Assembly: GCA_045652465.1 (NCBI GenBank)
Contig: JAZRUI010000008.1
Coordinates: 89,252-153,251, forward strand
Length of the DNA: 64,000 bases
From: SIG589 sp045652465
GTDB lineage: Bacteria; Bacillota; Clostridia; Oscillospirales; Acutalibacteraceae
Direction: 5' to 3'
The notes under the pieces are model-generated. The model saw only the letters and a list, made by a program, of their open reading frames with translations, did not search any database and was not told the DNA's origin. Each line of letters begins with the position of its first letter. Position 1 is the first letter of the stretch. Below, piece after piece: positions 1 to 8,174 of this stretch. Made by a program: the position numbers and the translations under genes.

Positions 1-878
1 GCGACATCGCATCGCTTCCCGGGAACATGGAAACAAGGAATTTAACAACGGGTTCCTTGAACGCCCAAATTATCGCCGTAAACATCACCGTTCCGATTAC
101 ATTAAAGGTAAAGTGGATAAGTGCAACGCGCTTCGAATTTGCGTTTGCTCCAACCGAAGCCAAAAGCGCGGTAACGCAGGTTCCGATGTTAGCGCCCAAA
201 ATAATGAAAAGCGCAAGCTCAAGCGGCAAAACCCCTGTTCCGACCATGGTGATAACAACGCCCGATGCGGCGGAGGAGCTTTGAATCAGCGCGGTGAAAA
301 CAACGCCAACCAAAATCAGCAAAAGCGGGAAGTTGATTTTTTGGAACATATCGGTAAACACGCGTTCAACAAGCGGATTTCCAAAAGCCTCTTCGCTGCT
401 CATAATATTAAGACCAACGAAAATCAAACCAAGACCGCTGCACAAAAGACCGGCAAGCTTAACCTTTTCGTTTTTAACGAAGCCCATCATAACGCCCGCA
501 AAAGCGAAAAGATACATAAGCATATTAAAGAAATCATTCTTTAGTGCAACCAAAACGCCCGTAACAGTTGTTCCTATGTTGGCGCCCATAATAATCGGGG
601 TTGCCTGCATAAGGGTCATAACGCCGGCATTAACAAGACCGATAACCATAACCGAGGTTGCGGAGGAGCTTTGGATAATAGCGGTAACGCCCGCTCCGAC
701 TCCAACGCCCGAAAAACGGTTGTTGCTTATTTTCTCGAGCACGCGTTTCATTCCCGCTCCTGCGCTTTTTTCAAGCGCATCGCCCATGAAATTCATGCCG
801 ACGATGAAAACACCAACGCCCGAAAGAAGCCAAATAAGGCTCTCCATTAACTGCATTATTTCTTCCGAGGATAACATA
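1..878 (-). CDS. Na+/phosphate symporter family protein (C-terminus cut by window edge)
   Basis: Reading the minus strand from 878 gives an open frame that runs off the left edge after about 292 residues. It contains two copies of the family signature, QSSSATS near residue 70 and QSSSAAS near residue 200, each followed by a GANIGT motif. This inverted duplication is diagnostic of the NptA/PNaS Na/Pi cotransporter family, which imports phosphate across the inner membrane with sodium. Many hydrophobic segments are visible. The start is ATG at 878, with AGGAGA a few bases upstream. It is divergent from the Crp/Fnr gene. A C-terminal PhoU-like domain, common in the family, would lie outside the window and cannot be judged. 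Confidence 0.9.
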
Positions 879-974
879 ATTTTTCTCCTTTTCTCTTTCG
901 TTATCTTGGATTCCGTACATAATATAACATAATACATATCTAATTGCAAACAATTCGAAAAATTTTGTCGTTTG

Positions 975-1003
975 TTGCATAAGATGTTAAACTGTGGTAT
1001 TAT
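975..1003 (+). promoter_or_regulatory. Sigma-A-type promoter for the Crp/Fnr gene
   Basis: TTGCAT at 975-980 and TATTAT at 998-1003 are separated by 17 bp in the 157-bp divergent intergenic region. The ribosome binding site and ATG follow at 1021-1036. Confidence 0.6.
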
Positions 1004-1035
1004 TTTTGTGGATAAAGCAAAAGGGGGAAGAGTTG

Positions 1036-1686
1036 ATGGATATGAAGGCACTAAAAAGCTGCAGCCTGTTTGAGGGGTTAACCGAGCAGGAGCTATCCTC
1101 GGCGCTTTCGCTTTTTTGCGCCGCGAGCGCGCAGTATCGCAAGGGCGAGATAATTCGCAACGAGGGCGAAAGGCTGCAGTCGTTTGGGCTTGTGATGAGC
1201 GGAGCGGTTCAGGTTTTTATGAACGATATAAACGGCGATAGCATAATAATGGCAACCGTAACGCGCGGCGGAACCTTTGGCGAATCGCTCTCGTTTCTCG
1301 GAACGCAGGAGATTCCCGTTTGCATTCAGGCAACCGAGGATAGCGAGGTGCTTTGGCTCTCTTGTGAGAATTTCTATGGGGAGATGTGCGGCTCGCAATT
1401 AAGCCAAAAGCTTTATCATCGTTTCGTTTCCATGCTCGCGCAGCGCGCCCTTGATATGAACGACCGTATTCAGGTGCTCTCGAAGCTAACCCTCAGGGAA
1501 AAACTCAGCACCCTCTTCTCACAGTATGCCCACAAAAGCGGCTCGCGCACCTTCAGCATCTCCTTAAATCGCGAGCAGCTGGCTTCCTATCTCGGCGTTA
1601 ACCGCAGCGCTCTTTCCCGCGAGCTTTCAAAAATGCGGGATGAGGGAATAATCGAATTTTATAAAAATAGCTTTAAAATACTCTAA
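1036..1686 (+). CDS. Crp/Fnr family transcriptional regulator
   Basis: This 216-residue protein has an N-terminal cyclic-nucleotide-binding-like beta-roll (about residues 10-125, with the GGTFGESLSFLG turn) and a C-terminal winged helix-turn-helix (about 150-210, with REQLASYLGVNRSALSRE). The start at ATG 1036 is chosen over GTG 994 because a purine-rich site (AAGGGGGAAG) sits just upstream and the protein then begins like its family. It lacks the N-terminal four-cysteine cluster of an oxygen-sensing Fnr, so the ligand cannot be predicted. It precedes the ABC operon at 1768 and faces the phosphate symporter, either of which could be its target (inference). Confidence 0.88.
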   Translation: MDMKALKSCSLFEGLTEQELSSALSLFCAASAQYRKGEIIRNEGERLQSFGLVMSGAVQVFMNDINGDSIIMATVTRGGTFGESLSFLGTQEIPVCIQATEDSEVLWLSCENFYGEMCGSQLSQKLYHRFVSMLAQRALDMNDRIQVLSKLTLREKLSTLFSQYAHKSGSRTFSISLNREQLASYLGVNRSALSRELSKMRDEGIIEFYKNSFKIL

Positions 1687-1692
1687 AGAATC

Positions 1693-1720
1693 AAATTCCG
1701 TTGCAAATGCAACGGAATTT
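1693..1720 (+). terminator. Hairpin terminator after the Crp/Fnr gene
   Basis: A perfect 12-bp stem (AAATTCCGTTGC / GCAACGGAATTT) with an AAAT loop is followed by a T-rich stretch. Partial readthrough into the ABC operon is possible because the T-tract is imperfect. Confidence 0.7.
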
Positions 1721-1767
1721 TGTTATTATATGGTATATAATGCTACTAAAGAAAAGAGGTCCTTATT

Positions 1768-2736
1768 ATGAAAAAACTTTTAGCATTATTACTCGTGTTT
1801 GTTCTCGCAGCAACCCTTCTTGTGGGCTGCGGCGGTGCTCCCGAATCGGCTCATATCCGCATAGCGGGTCTTAAAGGTCCGACAACCATAGGACTTGTTA
1901 AGGTTATCGAGGATGCCGAAAACGACAAAACCCATAACGACTATGAGTTCACCGTTGCCGGAACAGCCGATGAAATAACCCCCCTGCTTTTAAAGGGCGA
2001 GCTTGATATGGCTGCGGTGCCCGCTAACTTGGCTTCGGTGCTTTATAATAACTCTAACGGAAAAATCGTTACTGTTGCGATTAACACTTTAGGCGTTGTT
2101 TACATCGTTGAAAAGGGCGACACCATTGCCGACCTTTCCGACCTTCGCGGCAAAACCATCTATGCGACAGGTCAGGGCTCAACCCCTGAATATGCCCTCC
2201 GCTATATATTAAAGGAAAACGGCATTGACCCCGATAAGGATGTTAACATCCAGTTTAAGAGCCAGCCCGATGAGGTTGTTGCGCTTCTTAAGAAGTCGGA
2301 TAGCGGAATCGCAATGCTTCCCCAGCCTTATGTTACGGTTGCATCCAACAATGTTGAGGGACTCGAGGTTAAAATCGACCTTAACAAGGAATGGGAAAAG
2401 CTCGAAACCGAGAGCATGTTCTTAACCGGCGTTATGGTTGCCCGCCGCGAGTTTTTAGAGGAAAACGAAGAGGCGGTTGGCGAGTTTTTAAAGGAATATA
2501 AGGCATCAACCGAATGGGTTAACGCCAATGTTGATGAAGCTGCCGCACTTGTTGAAAAGGTAGGCATCGTTAAGGCTCCCATCGCCAAAAAGGCAATCCC
2601 CTTCTGCAACATAACCTATATTGATGGAGGAAAAATGCAAACCGCCCTTTCGGGATATTTAAAGGTTTTATATGATATGAATCCCAAGGCGGTTGGCGGA
2701 AAGCTACCGAATGAAGAGTTTTATTATAAGAAATAA
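1768..2736 (+). CDS. ABC transporter substrate-binding lipoprotein (SsuA/NMT1-like)
   Basis: A 322-residue exported lipoprotein. A lysine-rich hydrophobic signal peptide ends in a lipobox (L18-V19-G20-C21), so the mature protein should be anchored by Cys21 on the outer face of the membrane. The body resembles the periplasmic-binding type II fold of the SsuA/TauA/ThiY/NMT1 group (TADEITPLLLKGELDMAAVPAN, then a second lobe beginning GKTIYATGQGSTPEYALRY). It is the first gene of a three-gene uptake operon and overlaps the permease by 26 bp. The substrate is unknown; sulfonates, pyrimidine or thiamine precursors, or other small anions are typical of the family. Confidence 0.85.
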   Translation: MKKLLALLLVFVLAATLLVGCGGAPESAHIRIAGLKGPTTIGLVKVIEDAENDKTHNDYEFTVAGTADEITPLLLKGELDMAAVPANLASVLYNNSNGKIVTVAINTLGVVYIVEKGDTIADLSDLRGKTIYATGQGSTPEYALRYILKENGIDPDKDVNIQFKSQPDEVVALLKKSDSGIAMLPQPYVTVASNNVEGLEVKIDLNKEWEKLETESMFLTGVMVARREFLEENEEAVGEFLKEYKASTEWVNANVDEAAALVEKVGIVKAPIAKKAIPFCNITYIDGGKMQTALSGYLKVLYDMNPKAVGGKLPNEEFYYKK

Positions 2737-3478
2737 ACTGTTGTTTTCGAAAATCCTATCGGTTTTACTCGCGCTCTCTCTTTGGCAATTGCTGGCGGTT
2801 GCGGCGGATATGCGTTATTTATTCGCCGCCCCCAGCGATGTTTTAAAAACGCTTTGGCGATTGCTTTGCGATGGCGAAACCTATGGGGTTTTATGGTTTA
2901 GCGGCTCGAGAATTGTGCTCGGATTTTTGCTGGGCGCGTTGTGCGGCGTTGTGCTGGGCGTTTTAGCGGGCAGGTTTTTGATTGTTGAAACCCTGCTTTG
3001 GCCCTATATGCTAACCGTTAAATCGGTGCCCGTTGCATCCTTTATCGTTATCGCGCTCATTTGGGTTAAAACGGCGGTGCTATCCTTGTTTATCGCCATT
3101 TTAATCGTGTTGCCCATCATTTATAATAACATCTTAGGCGGCATCAAGGGCGCCGACCGAAAAATGGCGCAAATGGCGGATGTCTTCGCGCTTAATTTGC
3201 CGAGAAGGCTGCTTTATATTTGGACTCCCGCAATAAAACCGTTTCTTTTAAGCGCGGTGCATACCGCGGCGGGACTCGCCTTTAAGTCGGGCGTTGCTGC
3301 CGAGGTTATCGGATTGCAAAACGGAACGGTCGGCCAAATGATACACTACGCAAGGCTGCATTTTGAATCGGCGGAGCTCTTTGCTTGGACGGTGCTTATC
3401 GTTATTTTAAGCGCCCTGTTCGAGCGGGTGTTCTCGCTTGTTTTGCGCGCAGGCTTCGCGGGATTGGAGCGGCTGTGA
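2711..3478 (+). CDS. ABC transporter permease (SsuC/BPD_transp_1 family)
   Basis: A 255-residue inner-membrane protein with about six hydrophobic segments and the binding-protein-dependent permease layout. The segment around PYMLTVKSVPVASFIVIALIWVK and the GLAFKSGVAAEVIG stretch match the coupling-helix (EAA) region of SsuC/TauC-type permeases. I chose ATG 2711 over TTG 2693 because it is a standard codon and begins a typical positively charged N-terminus. It overlaps the lipoprotein gene upstream and the ATPase gene downstream, indicating translational coupling in one uptake complex. Confidence 0.85.
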   Translation: MKSFIIRNKLLFSKILSVLLALSLWQLLAVAADMRYLFAAPSDVLKTLWRLLCDGETYGVLWFSGSRIVLGFLLGALCGVVLGVLAGRFLIVETLLWPYMLTVKSVPVASFIVIALIWVKTAVLSLFIAILIVLPIIYNNILGGIKGADRKMAQMADVFALNLPRRLLYIWTPAIKPFLLSAVHTAAGLAFKSGVAAEVIGLQNGTVGQMIHYARLHFESAELFAWTVLIVILSALFERVFSLVLRAGFAGLERL

Positions 3479-4041
3479 TGATAGAGCTTAAAAATGTTTA
3501 TAAAGCATTCGGCGAAAAGCAGGTGCTTAAAGATTTCAGCCTTCAAATCCAAAAAGGCGAGCGAGTTTGCCTTATGGGCGCCTCGGGCAGCGGAAAAACA
3601 ACAATCTTCAATTTGATTTTAGGGATAGAATCGCCCGATAGCGGAACAGCCGAAACGGGCGGCGAAATCAGCGCAGTCTTCCAAGAGGACCGTTTGTGCG
3701 AGGATTTTTCGGCGCTCTCAAATGTTCGGATGGTGCTTTGCGACCGCGATTCCAAAAGAGCGGCGAAGGTTTTAGAGCTGTTTTTGGATGAGGGGGATAT
3801 AGCCTCTCCCGTTCGAACCTTTTCGGGCGGAATGAAGCGCCGCGTTGCAATCGCTCGTGCGCTTTGCTTCGATAAGCCGATTCTTCTTTTGGATGAACCC
3901 TTCACGGGGCTCGATTCGGAAACCAAAGCCCGCGCCGCGGCAGCGATAAATGAGTTGAGCGGCGGCAAAACGATTTTGCTTATCAGCCATGATAAGGATG
4001 ATGCCGAGCTCCTCGGCGCCAAAATTTTTGAACTGAAATAA
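3478..4041 (+). CDS. ABC transporter ATP-binding protein (short SsuB-like)
   Basis: This 187-residue ATPase energises the uptake system. Walker A (GASGSGKTT, about residues 35-43), signature (TFSGGMKRRVAIARAL), Walker B (ILLLDEPFTGLD) and the H-loop (LLISHDKDD) are all present. At 187 residues it is shorter than the usual 240-260 of SsuB/TauB. It lacks C-terminal material and has a compact Q-loop region (ISAVFQED), but nothing catalytic is missing. The ATG overlaps the permease stop (ATGA at 3477-3480 region), so it is the last gene of the operon and is followed at once by a terminator. Confidence 0.88.
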   Translation: MIELKNVYKAFGEKQVLKDFSLQIQKGERVCLMGASGSGKTTIFNLILGIESPDSGTAETGGEISAVFQEDRLCEDFSALSNVRMVLCDRDSKRAAKVLELFLDEGDIASPVRTFSGGMKRRVAIARALCFDKPILLLDEPFTGLDSETKARAAAAINELSGGKTILLISHDKDDAELLGAKIFELK

Positions 4042-4046
4042 AAACA

Positions 4047-4070
4047 ACACCGAGCAGTTTAGCTCGGTGT
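4047..4070. terminator. Bidirectional terminator between ABC operon and GNAT gene
   Basis: A 9-bp stem, ACACCGAGC / GCTCGGTGT, with a 6-nt loop. T-rich sequence follows on the plus strand and A-rich sequence precedes it, so it can serve both convergent transcripts. Confidence 0.85.
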
Positions 4071-4077
4071 TTTTCTT

Positions 4078-4875
4078 TTAATCCAGCATTAAGTTTAGAT
4101 AAACGGGGCGGGTGAATCCGATGCCGTAGGCATATGCGGAGCCGCTCTCATCGGTGGGTAGAATGGCGGTTATCTCATCGCCGCCAAAAATCTTGATTGC
4201 CGCCGCGGCAACTGCGGGAAGCGCCTCTTCGCTCGCGGAGGTTTCTTTAATATAGGTTGTGCCGCCGTCGCGGGTGCAAAGAACGATGCCCTCTTCATCC
4301 CCAAAATGGAATTTATAAGCCCTGCCGCCGAAAAATGTTTCGTGCGTGAGGGCGTAGTCAACCGATTCGGTGTCCCAAATAACGGGGTTTAAGCGCTGAA
4401 GGGCGGTGTTGCGAATGGCGGTGTATTCCTCCGCCGTAATTGAGGAAAATTCCGCAGCCTCGGAATTCGCGGAAAAGACCTTCTTTTCATAGAAAGAGCA
4501 GGGCGAGAAGCCCGCTTTTTCATAAAATGGGAACAAGGAGGGCTCTTGCGGCATTAAAAGCACGCGCGCGCCGCGCTCCTTTGCGGTTTGGCAGGCGAAG
4601 GAGAGAAGGCTTTTGCCGATTTCCTGCCCGCGCATATCGGGCGAAACGCAAACGCCATAAATATAAAAACAGGGCGCACCCTCCGCCTCGCAGGGCAAAA
4701 GGAAGGAAAGACCAACCGTCCTGCCGTCGCATTCCGCCAAAAGGGTGTTTTCGGGGATAAAATGATTCGCAAAAAACATATTAACGAAGCCGAGCGTGTC
4801 ATCAAAGCAGGCGAGGAAAAGCCGTTTTAAGGTTAGTTCATCGCTCGCGGTTGCTGTTCGAAAGCTTATGTTCAT
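4078..4875 (-). CDS. GNAT family N-acetyltransferase
   Basis: A 265-residue cytosolic protein. The N-terminal half (about 1-140) is a GNAT fold with the acetyl-CoA-binding motif region (YGVCVSPDMRGQEIGKSLLSFACQ, residues 73-96) and the following EKAGF segment. The C-terminal half (about 145-265) is a second domain without motifs I recognise, possibly a degenerate GNAT repeat or a sterol-carrier-like domain as in Eis-type enzymes. The start at 4875 is preceded by a G-rich Shine-Dalgarno. It is monocistronic and convergent with the ABC operon. The acceptor substrate cannot be predicted. Confidence 0.82.
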   Translation of the reverse strand: MNISFRTATASDELTLKRLFLACFDDTLGFVNMFFANHFIPENTLLAECDGRTVGLSFLLPCEAEGAPCFYIYGVCVSPDMRGQEIGKSLLSFACQTAKERGARVLLMPQEPSLFPFYEKAGFSPCSFYEKKVFSANSEAAEFSSITAEEYTAIRNTALQRLNPVIWDTESVDYALTHETFFGGRAYKFHFGDEEGIVLCTRDGGTTYIKETSASEEALPAVAAAAIKIFGGDEITAILPTDESGSAYAYGIGFTRPVYLNLMLD

Positions 4876-4947
4876 AGGTCATCCCCCTAAAGTTGTTTAA
4901 GGTTAGTTTACCACAAAAAACGAATTTTCTCAACCTCTTTTCGCCGC

Positions 4948-4976
4948 TTGACAAACTTCCCGCGCAGGAGTATAAT
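4948..4976 (+). promoter_or_regulatory. Consensus sigma-A promoter for the folT transcript
   Basis: TTGACA at 4948-4953 and TATAAT at 4971-4976 are separated by 17 bp, a perfect consensus. Initiation near 4983 would start the RNA just before the THF riboswitch. Confidence 0.9.
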
Positions 4977-4987
4977 TACGACATAAA

Positions 4988-5084
4988 TTGCAGAGTAGGC
5001 ATACGAGCGTAAAGTGCTTTTCGGACGGGGAGTTGCCGCAAAGACGAAGGATTTCCGCGGTTCGTGTGTCGCATCCCGCTGCCG
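4988..5084 (+). promoter_or_regulatory. Tetrahydrofolate (THF) riboswitch
   Basis: The leader matches the THF aptamer class known from Firmicutes folT and folE genes. P1 is closed by GCAG (4990-4993) with CTGC (5079-5082). The conserved AGAGTAG, GCGTAAAGTG, GGGGAGTTGCCGC, ACGAAGGA and GCATCCCGC segments occur in the expected order. It sits between a perfect promoter and folT. A second hairpin (CCGAATAGG paired with CCTATATTTCGG, about 5082-5110) follows. No T-tract comes after that hairpin, so control of ribosome access looks likelier than termination (inference). Reduced folates binding here should lower folate import. Confidence 0.92.
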
Positions 5085-5140
5085 AATAGGGAAGCCTTCC
5101 TATATTTCGGACTACGACGGGTATGGGGAGGTATTTTTTT

Positions 5141-5683
5141 ATGTCAAAACAGCAAAGAAACCTAAAACTTTTGTGTGTGTCGGCCATGATGGCGGCGCTT
5201 TATTCGGTGCTCGATTTCTTTTCGGATGCCGTCAGCCTGCCGCTCGGAAACTTCAAAATTTCGATAAACGGCTTGCCGATTCTTATAATCGCCGTTTTGG
5301 GAGGTCCCGTTTGGGGCGCCGCAACGGGATTTGTTGGCGCGTTTATCAGCCAGCTTCGCTGGGGTCTTGAAGCGATGACCATTCTTTGGGTGTTGCCCGA
5401 GGTTGCGCGCGGACTTTTGATGGGCCTTATCTTTATTGCCTTCAAGCGCAGCCTAAAGCCTTGGCATTTGGGAATAGGCGTTGTTTTAAGCTCGATTGCC
5501 GTAACGATTTTGAATACGGTTGCGCTCATCGCCAACTATTTTGTCTATGGCGGCAAAAACGGCGTTAAGGCAATAATTTTCGAGGCGCCCGGCCGCTTGG
5601 CTTTGGGGGTTGTAACGGCGGTTATCCTAACCCTCGCGCTGCCGCTGATTATCCACCCGCTCAAGAAGGTTATAAAACTATAA
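5141..5683 (+). CDS. folT: Folate ECF transporter S component
   Basis: A 180-residue membrane protein with about six hydrophobic helices, the size of ECF-type substrate-capture subunits. The N-terminus (KLLCVSAMMAALYSVLDFF) and the glycine-rich AVLGGPVWGAATGFVGAFISQL region are typical of the FolT family. It binds folates and works with the shared EcfA-EcfA'-EcfT energising module, which is not in this window. ATG 5141 is used because GGGGAGG lies 9-15 bases upstream; the in-frame ATG 5123 lies before that site. The THF riboswitch in its leader independently supports a folate substrate. Confidence 0.92.
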   Translation: MSKQQRNLKLLCVSAMMAALYSVLDFFSDAVSLPLGNFKISINGLPILIIAVLGGPVWGAATGFVGAFISQLRWGLEAMTILWVLPEVARGLLMGLIFIAFKRSLKPWHLGIGVVLSSIAVTILNTVALIANYFVYGGKNGVKAIIFEAPGRLALGVVTAVILTLALPLIIHPLKKVIKL

Positions 5684-5687
5684 GAAA

Positions 5688-5713
5688 AACCCGATGGCAA
5701 AAACCATCGGGTT
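5688..5713 (+). terminator. Terminator after folT
   Basis: A 10-bp stem, AACCCGATGG / CCATCGGGTT, with a 6-nt loop, followed by C and six T residues. Confidence 0.88.
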
Positions 5714-5766
5714 CTTTTTTGAATAAAATTCCTCTTTTAGGCAAAAATACCTGTTGGAGGGATATT

Positions 5767-6372
5767 ATGAAAAATTTTAAAGACAGCAAAACCAAAGAAA
5801 ATCTAATGCGCGCATTTGCGGGCGAGAGCCAGGCGAGAAACCGCTATTCCTTCGCTGCCGAGCAGGCGGCGGGGCAGCAAAACTATGTGCTCGAGGCGGT
5901 GCTTAAGTTCACATCCGACCAAGAATGCGAGCACGCCAAGGTGTTCTATAACCTGCTATCCGACCTTTCGGGCGAAACAATCGAGATAGATGGCGGCTAC
6001 CCCGTTGATATTTCCAACTCGTTGCTCGACCTTTTAAACGCGGCGGTGCATAACGAGAATGAAGAGTTCGAATCGGTCTATCGCGCCTTTGAAGAGGAGG
6101 CGAGAAACGAAGGCTTTATGGAGGTTGCGGCAAAGTTTAAGATGATTGGCGAAATTGAGCGAACCCATGCCGACCGTTTTGCCCTGTTCGCGCAGCTGTT
6201 AAAGGAGGATAAGCTCTTTGTTTCGAGCGTGGAATGTGAGTGGATGTGCCTAAACTGCGGCAACATCATAAATGCCAAGGAGGCGCCGCCCTCTTGCCCC
6301 GTTTGCGCCCATCCGCGCGGCTATTTCATTCGCCTCGAGTTCGCGCCCTACACGGCGGCTAAACCCTGTTAA
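5767..6372 (+). CDS. Rubrerythrin
   Basis: A 201-residue protein that protects anaerobes by reducing hydrogen peroxide at a non-heme diiron site. The N-terminal four-helix ferritin-like domain shows the ligand glutamates in FAGESQARNRY, SDQECEHAK, FEEEARNEGF and EIERTHADRF. A C-terminal rubredoxin-like domain carries the pairs CLNCG and CPVCA that bind an Fe(SCys)4 centre. ATG 5767 is preceded by GGAGG; an upstream in-frame ATG at 5719 has no such site. It stands alone between two terminators. The electron donor is not encoded nearby. Confidence 0.94.
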   Translation: MKNFKDSKTKENLMRAFAGESQARNRYSFAAEQAAGQQNYVLEAVLKFTSDQECEHAKVFYNLLSDLSGETIEIDGGYPVDISNSLLDLLNAAVHNENEEFESVYRAFEEEARNEGFMEVAAKFKMIGEIERTHADRFALFAQLLKEDKLFVSSVECEWMCLNCGNIINAKEAPPSCPVCAHPRGYFIRLEFAPYTAAKPC

Positions 6373-6374
6373 CA

Positions 6375-6404
6375 AAAGCCCTTTTCCGTTTGGAAAAGGG
6401 CTTT
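6375..6404 (+). terminator. Terminator after rubrerythrin
   Basis: A perfect 13-bp stem (AAAGCCCTTTTCC / GGAAAAGGGCTTT) with a GTTT loop, followed by a short AT-rich tail. Confidence 0.85.
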
Positions 6405-6414
6405 AATTATGATA

Positions 6415-6443
6415 TTGAAAAACCTAAAGTTAAATGGTATAAT
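6415..6443 (+). promoter_or_regulatory. Promoter of the glycan gene trio
   Basis: TTGAAA (6415-6420), a 17-bp spacer and a perfect TATAAT (6438-6443) precede the first glycosyltransferase by 28 bp. Confidence 0.82.
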
Positions 6444-6471
6444 TTTCTTATAGTATATTAGGAGTGGAACA

Positions 6472-7425
6472 ATGAAACCAATTCTTTATTTTGTTATCCC
6501 CGCCTATAACGAGCAAGAGGTTCTTCCCGTAACCGCGCCGATGTTTCGAAAAGCGCTCCTTTCGATGATAAAGGATGAGCTTATCAGCGAGCAAAGCCGC
6601 ATTATGTTTGTTAACGATGGCAGCCGCGATAAGACCTGGGAAATTATCGAAACGCTCGCGAGGGAGGATGAATATTTCGAGGGCATCAGCCTTTCGCGCA
6701 ATCGCGGTCATCAAAACGCGCTGCTTTGTGGACTTATGTATGCTAAAGAGCGCGCCGATGTAACCATCAGCATCGATTGCGACGGTCAGGATGATATAAA
6801 CGCTTCCCGCGAGATGATAAAGAAATATCACGAGGGCTTTGATGTTGTTTATGGTGTTCGCGATTCGAGAAAGAGCGATACCTTCTTCAAACGAACAACC
6901 GCCCGCGGATTTTATAAACTGATGAAGGGTATGGGCGCCGACACGGTTTATGACCATGCCGACTATCGCCTAATGTCCAAGCGCGTGCTTGAGGGCCTTT
7001 CGGAGTTTAAAGAGGTTAATATTTTCCTGCGCGGAATGGTGCCGCTTGTTGGCTTTAAAAGCACCAGCGTTTTCTACGACCGAACACCGCGCCTCGCAGG
7101 CAAGAGCCATTATCCCTTCCGCAAGATGTTGGCGCTCGCGTTTGACGGCATAACCAGCCTTTCAACCAAGCCGATTAAGCTCGTAACCCTAATCGGATTT
7201 TTGGTAACGCTTGCATCATTCGGCGGCATTATTTGGTCGCTTATCGCCCATTTTGCGGGCAGCGCCGTTTCGGGCTGGGCTTCAACCGTTGCGATTGTTT
7301 GCTTCCTTGGCGGAATCCAGCTTTTGAGCATCGGCATCATCGGCTCCTATATAGGCAAGATTTATCTCGAAACCAAGGGTCGTCCGCGCTATATTATAAG
7401 CGAGGAAACCGAAGAGAAAAAATAA
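6472..7425 (+). CDS. Membrane-anchored GT2 glycosyltransferase (GtrB/dolichol-phosphate-mannose-synthase-like)
   Basis: A 317-residue protein. The GT-A domain (about 1-225) shows FVIPAYNEQE, MFVNDGSRD and the metal-binding IDCDGQDD. Two transmembrane helices near the C-terminus (about 230-290) end in GSYIGKIYLETKGRP, typical of enzymes that load a sugar onto undecaprenyl phosphate. The product would feed lipid-linked sugar to wall or surface glycan assembly. It is followed after 17 bp by a WecG/TagA transferase and then an epimerase, so the trio probably makes or decorates a teichoic-acid-like polymer (inference). The exact sugar is not predictable. Confidence 0.88.
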   Translation: MKPILYFVIPAYNEQEVLPVTAPMFRKALLSMIKDELISEQSRIMFVNDGSRDKTWEIIETLAREDEYFEGISLSRNRGHQNALLCGLMYAKERADVTISIDCDGQDDINASREMIKKYHEGFDVVYGVRDSRKSDTFFKRTTARGFYKLMKGMGADTVYDHADYRLMSKRVLEGLSEFKEVNIFLRGMVPLVGFKSTSVFYDRTPRLAGKSHYPFRKMLALAFDGITSLSTKPIKLVTLIGFLVTLASFGGIIWSLIAHFAGSAVSGWASTVAIVCFLGGIQLLSIGIIGSYIGKIYLETKGRPRYIISEETEEKK

Positions 7426-7442
7426 AATTTTGAGGTTCTGAA

Positions 7443-8174
7443 ATGATAGAATATTTTAAAAATCTATACACCGGCTCGCGCGATGAATTCTTCTCGTTCA
7501 TAACCGCCCGCGCTGAAAAGGGCGAGAAAACCTTCGTTGTAACCGCCAACCCCGAAACCTTTATGCATGGCGGAAGAAACGAGGAGTTTCATAAAATTTT
7601 AACCGATGAAAAAACCGTTATAACCGCCGATGGCATCGGAATTGTTAAGGCGGCAAAATATGCGGGCGTTGAACCCAACGGTCGCGTAACGGGCGTTGAA
7701 ACGGTTGAAGAGCTGCTCCGCTTTGGCAGCGAGAAGGGACTTTCGGCGTTTTTCTATGGCTCGAAGCCCGAGGTGCTCGAGATGCTTCGCGAGCAAATCG
7801 AAAATAAATATTCGGGACTCAATATTGTTGCAATGCGCGATGGCTATAACAACAAGGATGAAGAGGTTTTTGCCGAAATGAAGGCCAAAAAGCCCGACCT
7901 TTGCTTTGTTGCCCTCGGCATCCCGAGGCAGGAGCTTTTAATCTATAAAAACCTGCCCGATTTCGAAAAGGGAATTTTTATCGGCATCGGCGGCTCGCTC
8001 GATGTTCTCTCGGGTTCAAAAAAGCGCGCCCCCAAGCTCTTTATAAAGCTCAACTGCGAATGGCTTTATCGCATTATGTGCGAGCCCAAGAGAATCGGAA
8101 GATTCTATCGCAACAATGTTAAATTCTTCTCAGCTATTAAAAAGGAAGCAGGAAAGAAAAATGAAAAAAATTAA
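7443..8174 (+). CDS. WecG/TagA/CpsF family N-acetylmannosaminyltransferase-like protein
   Basis: A 243-residue GT26 enzyme. The family hallmarks are present: the NPETF segment near residue 40, TADGIGIV near 60, a GVE turn, and FVALGIPRQELLI followed by FIGIGGSLDVLSG. TagA/TarA members transfer ManNAc from UDP-ManNAc to GlcNAc-PP-undecaprenol, forming the linkage unit of wall teichoic acid. The next gene encodes the epimerase that makes UDP-ManNAc and overlaps this one by 14 bp, which fits the same pathway. It is cytoplasmic and probably membrane-peripheral through its basic C-terminus. Confidence 0.9.
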   Translation: MIEYFKNLYTGSRDEFFSFITARAEKGEKTFVVTANPETFMHGGRNEEFHKILTDEKTVITADGIGIVKAAKYAGVEPNGRVTGVETVEELLRFGSEKGLSAFFYGSKPEVLEMLREQIENKYSGLNIVAMRDGYNNKDEEVFAEMKAKKPDLCFVALGIPRQELLIYKNLPDFEKGIFIGIGGSLDVLSGSKKRAPKLFIKLNCEWLYRIMCEPKRIGRFYRNNVKFFSAIKKEAGKKNEKN

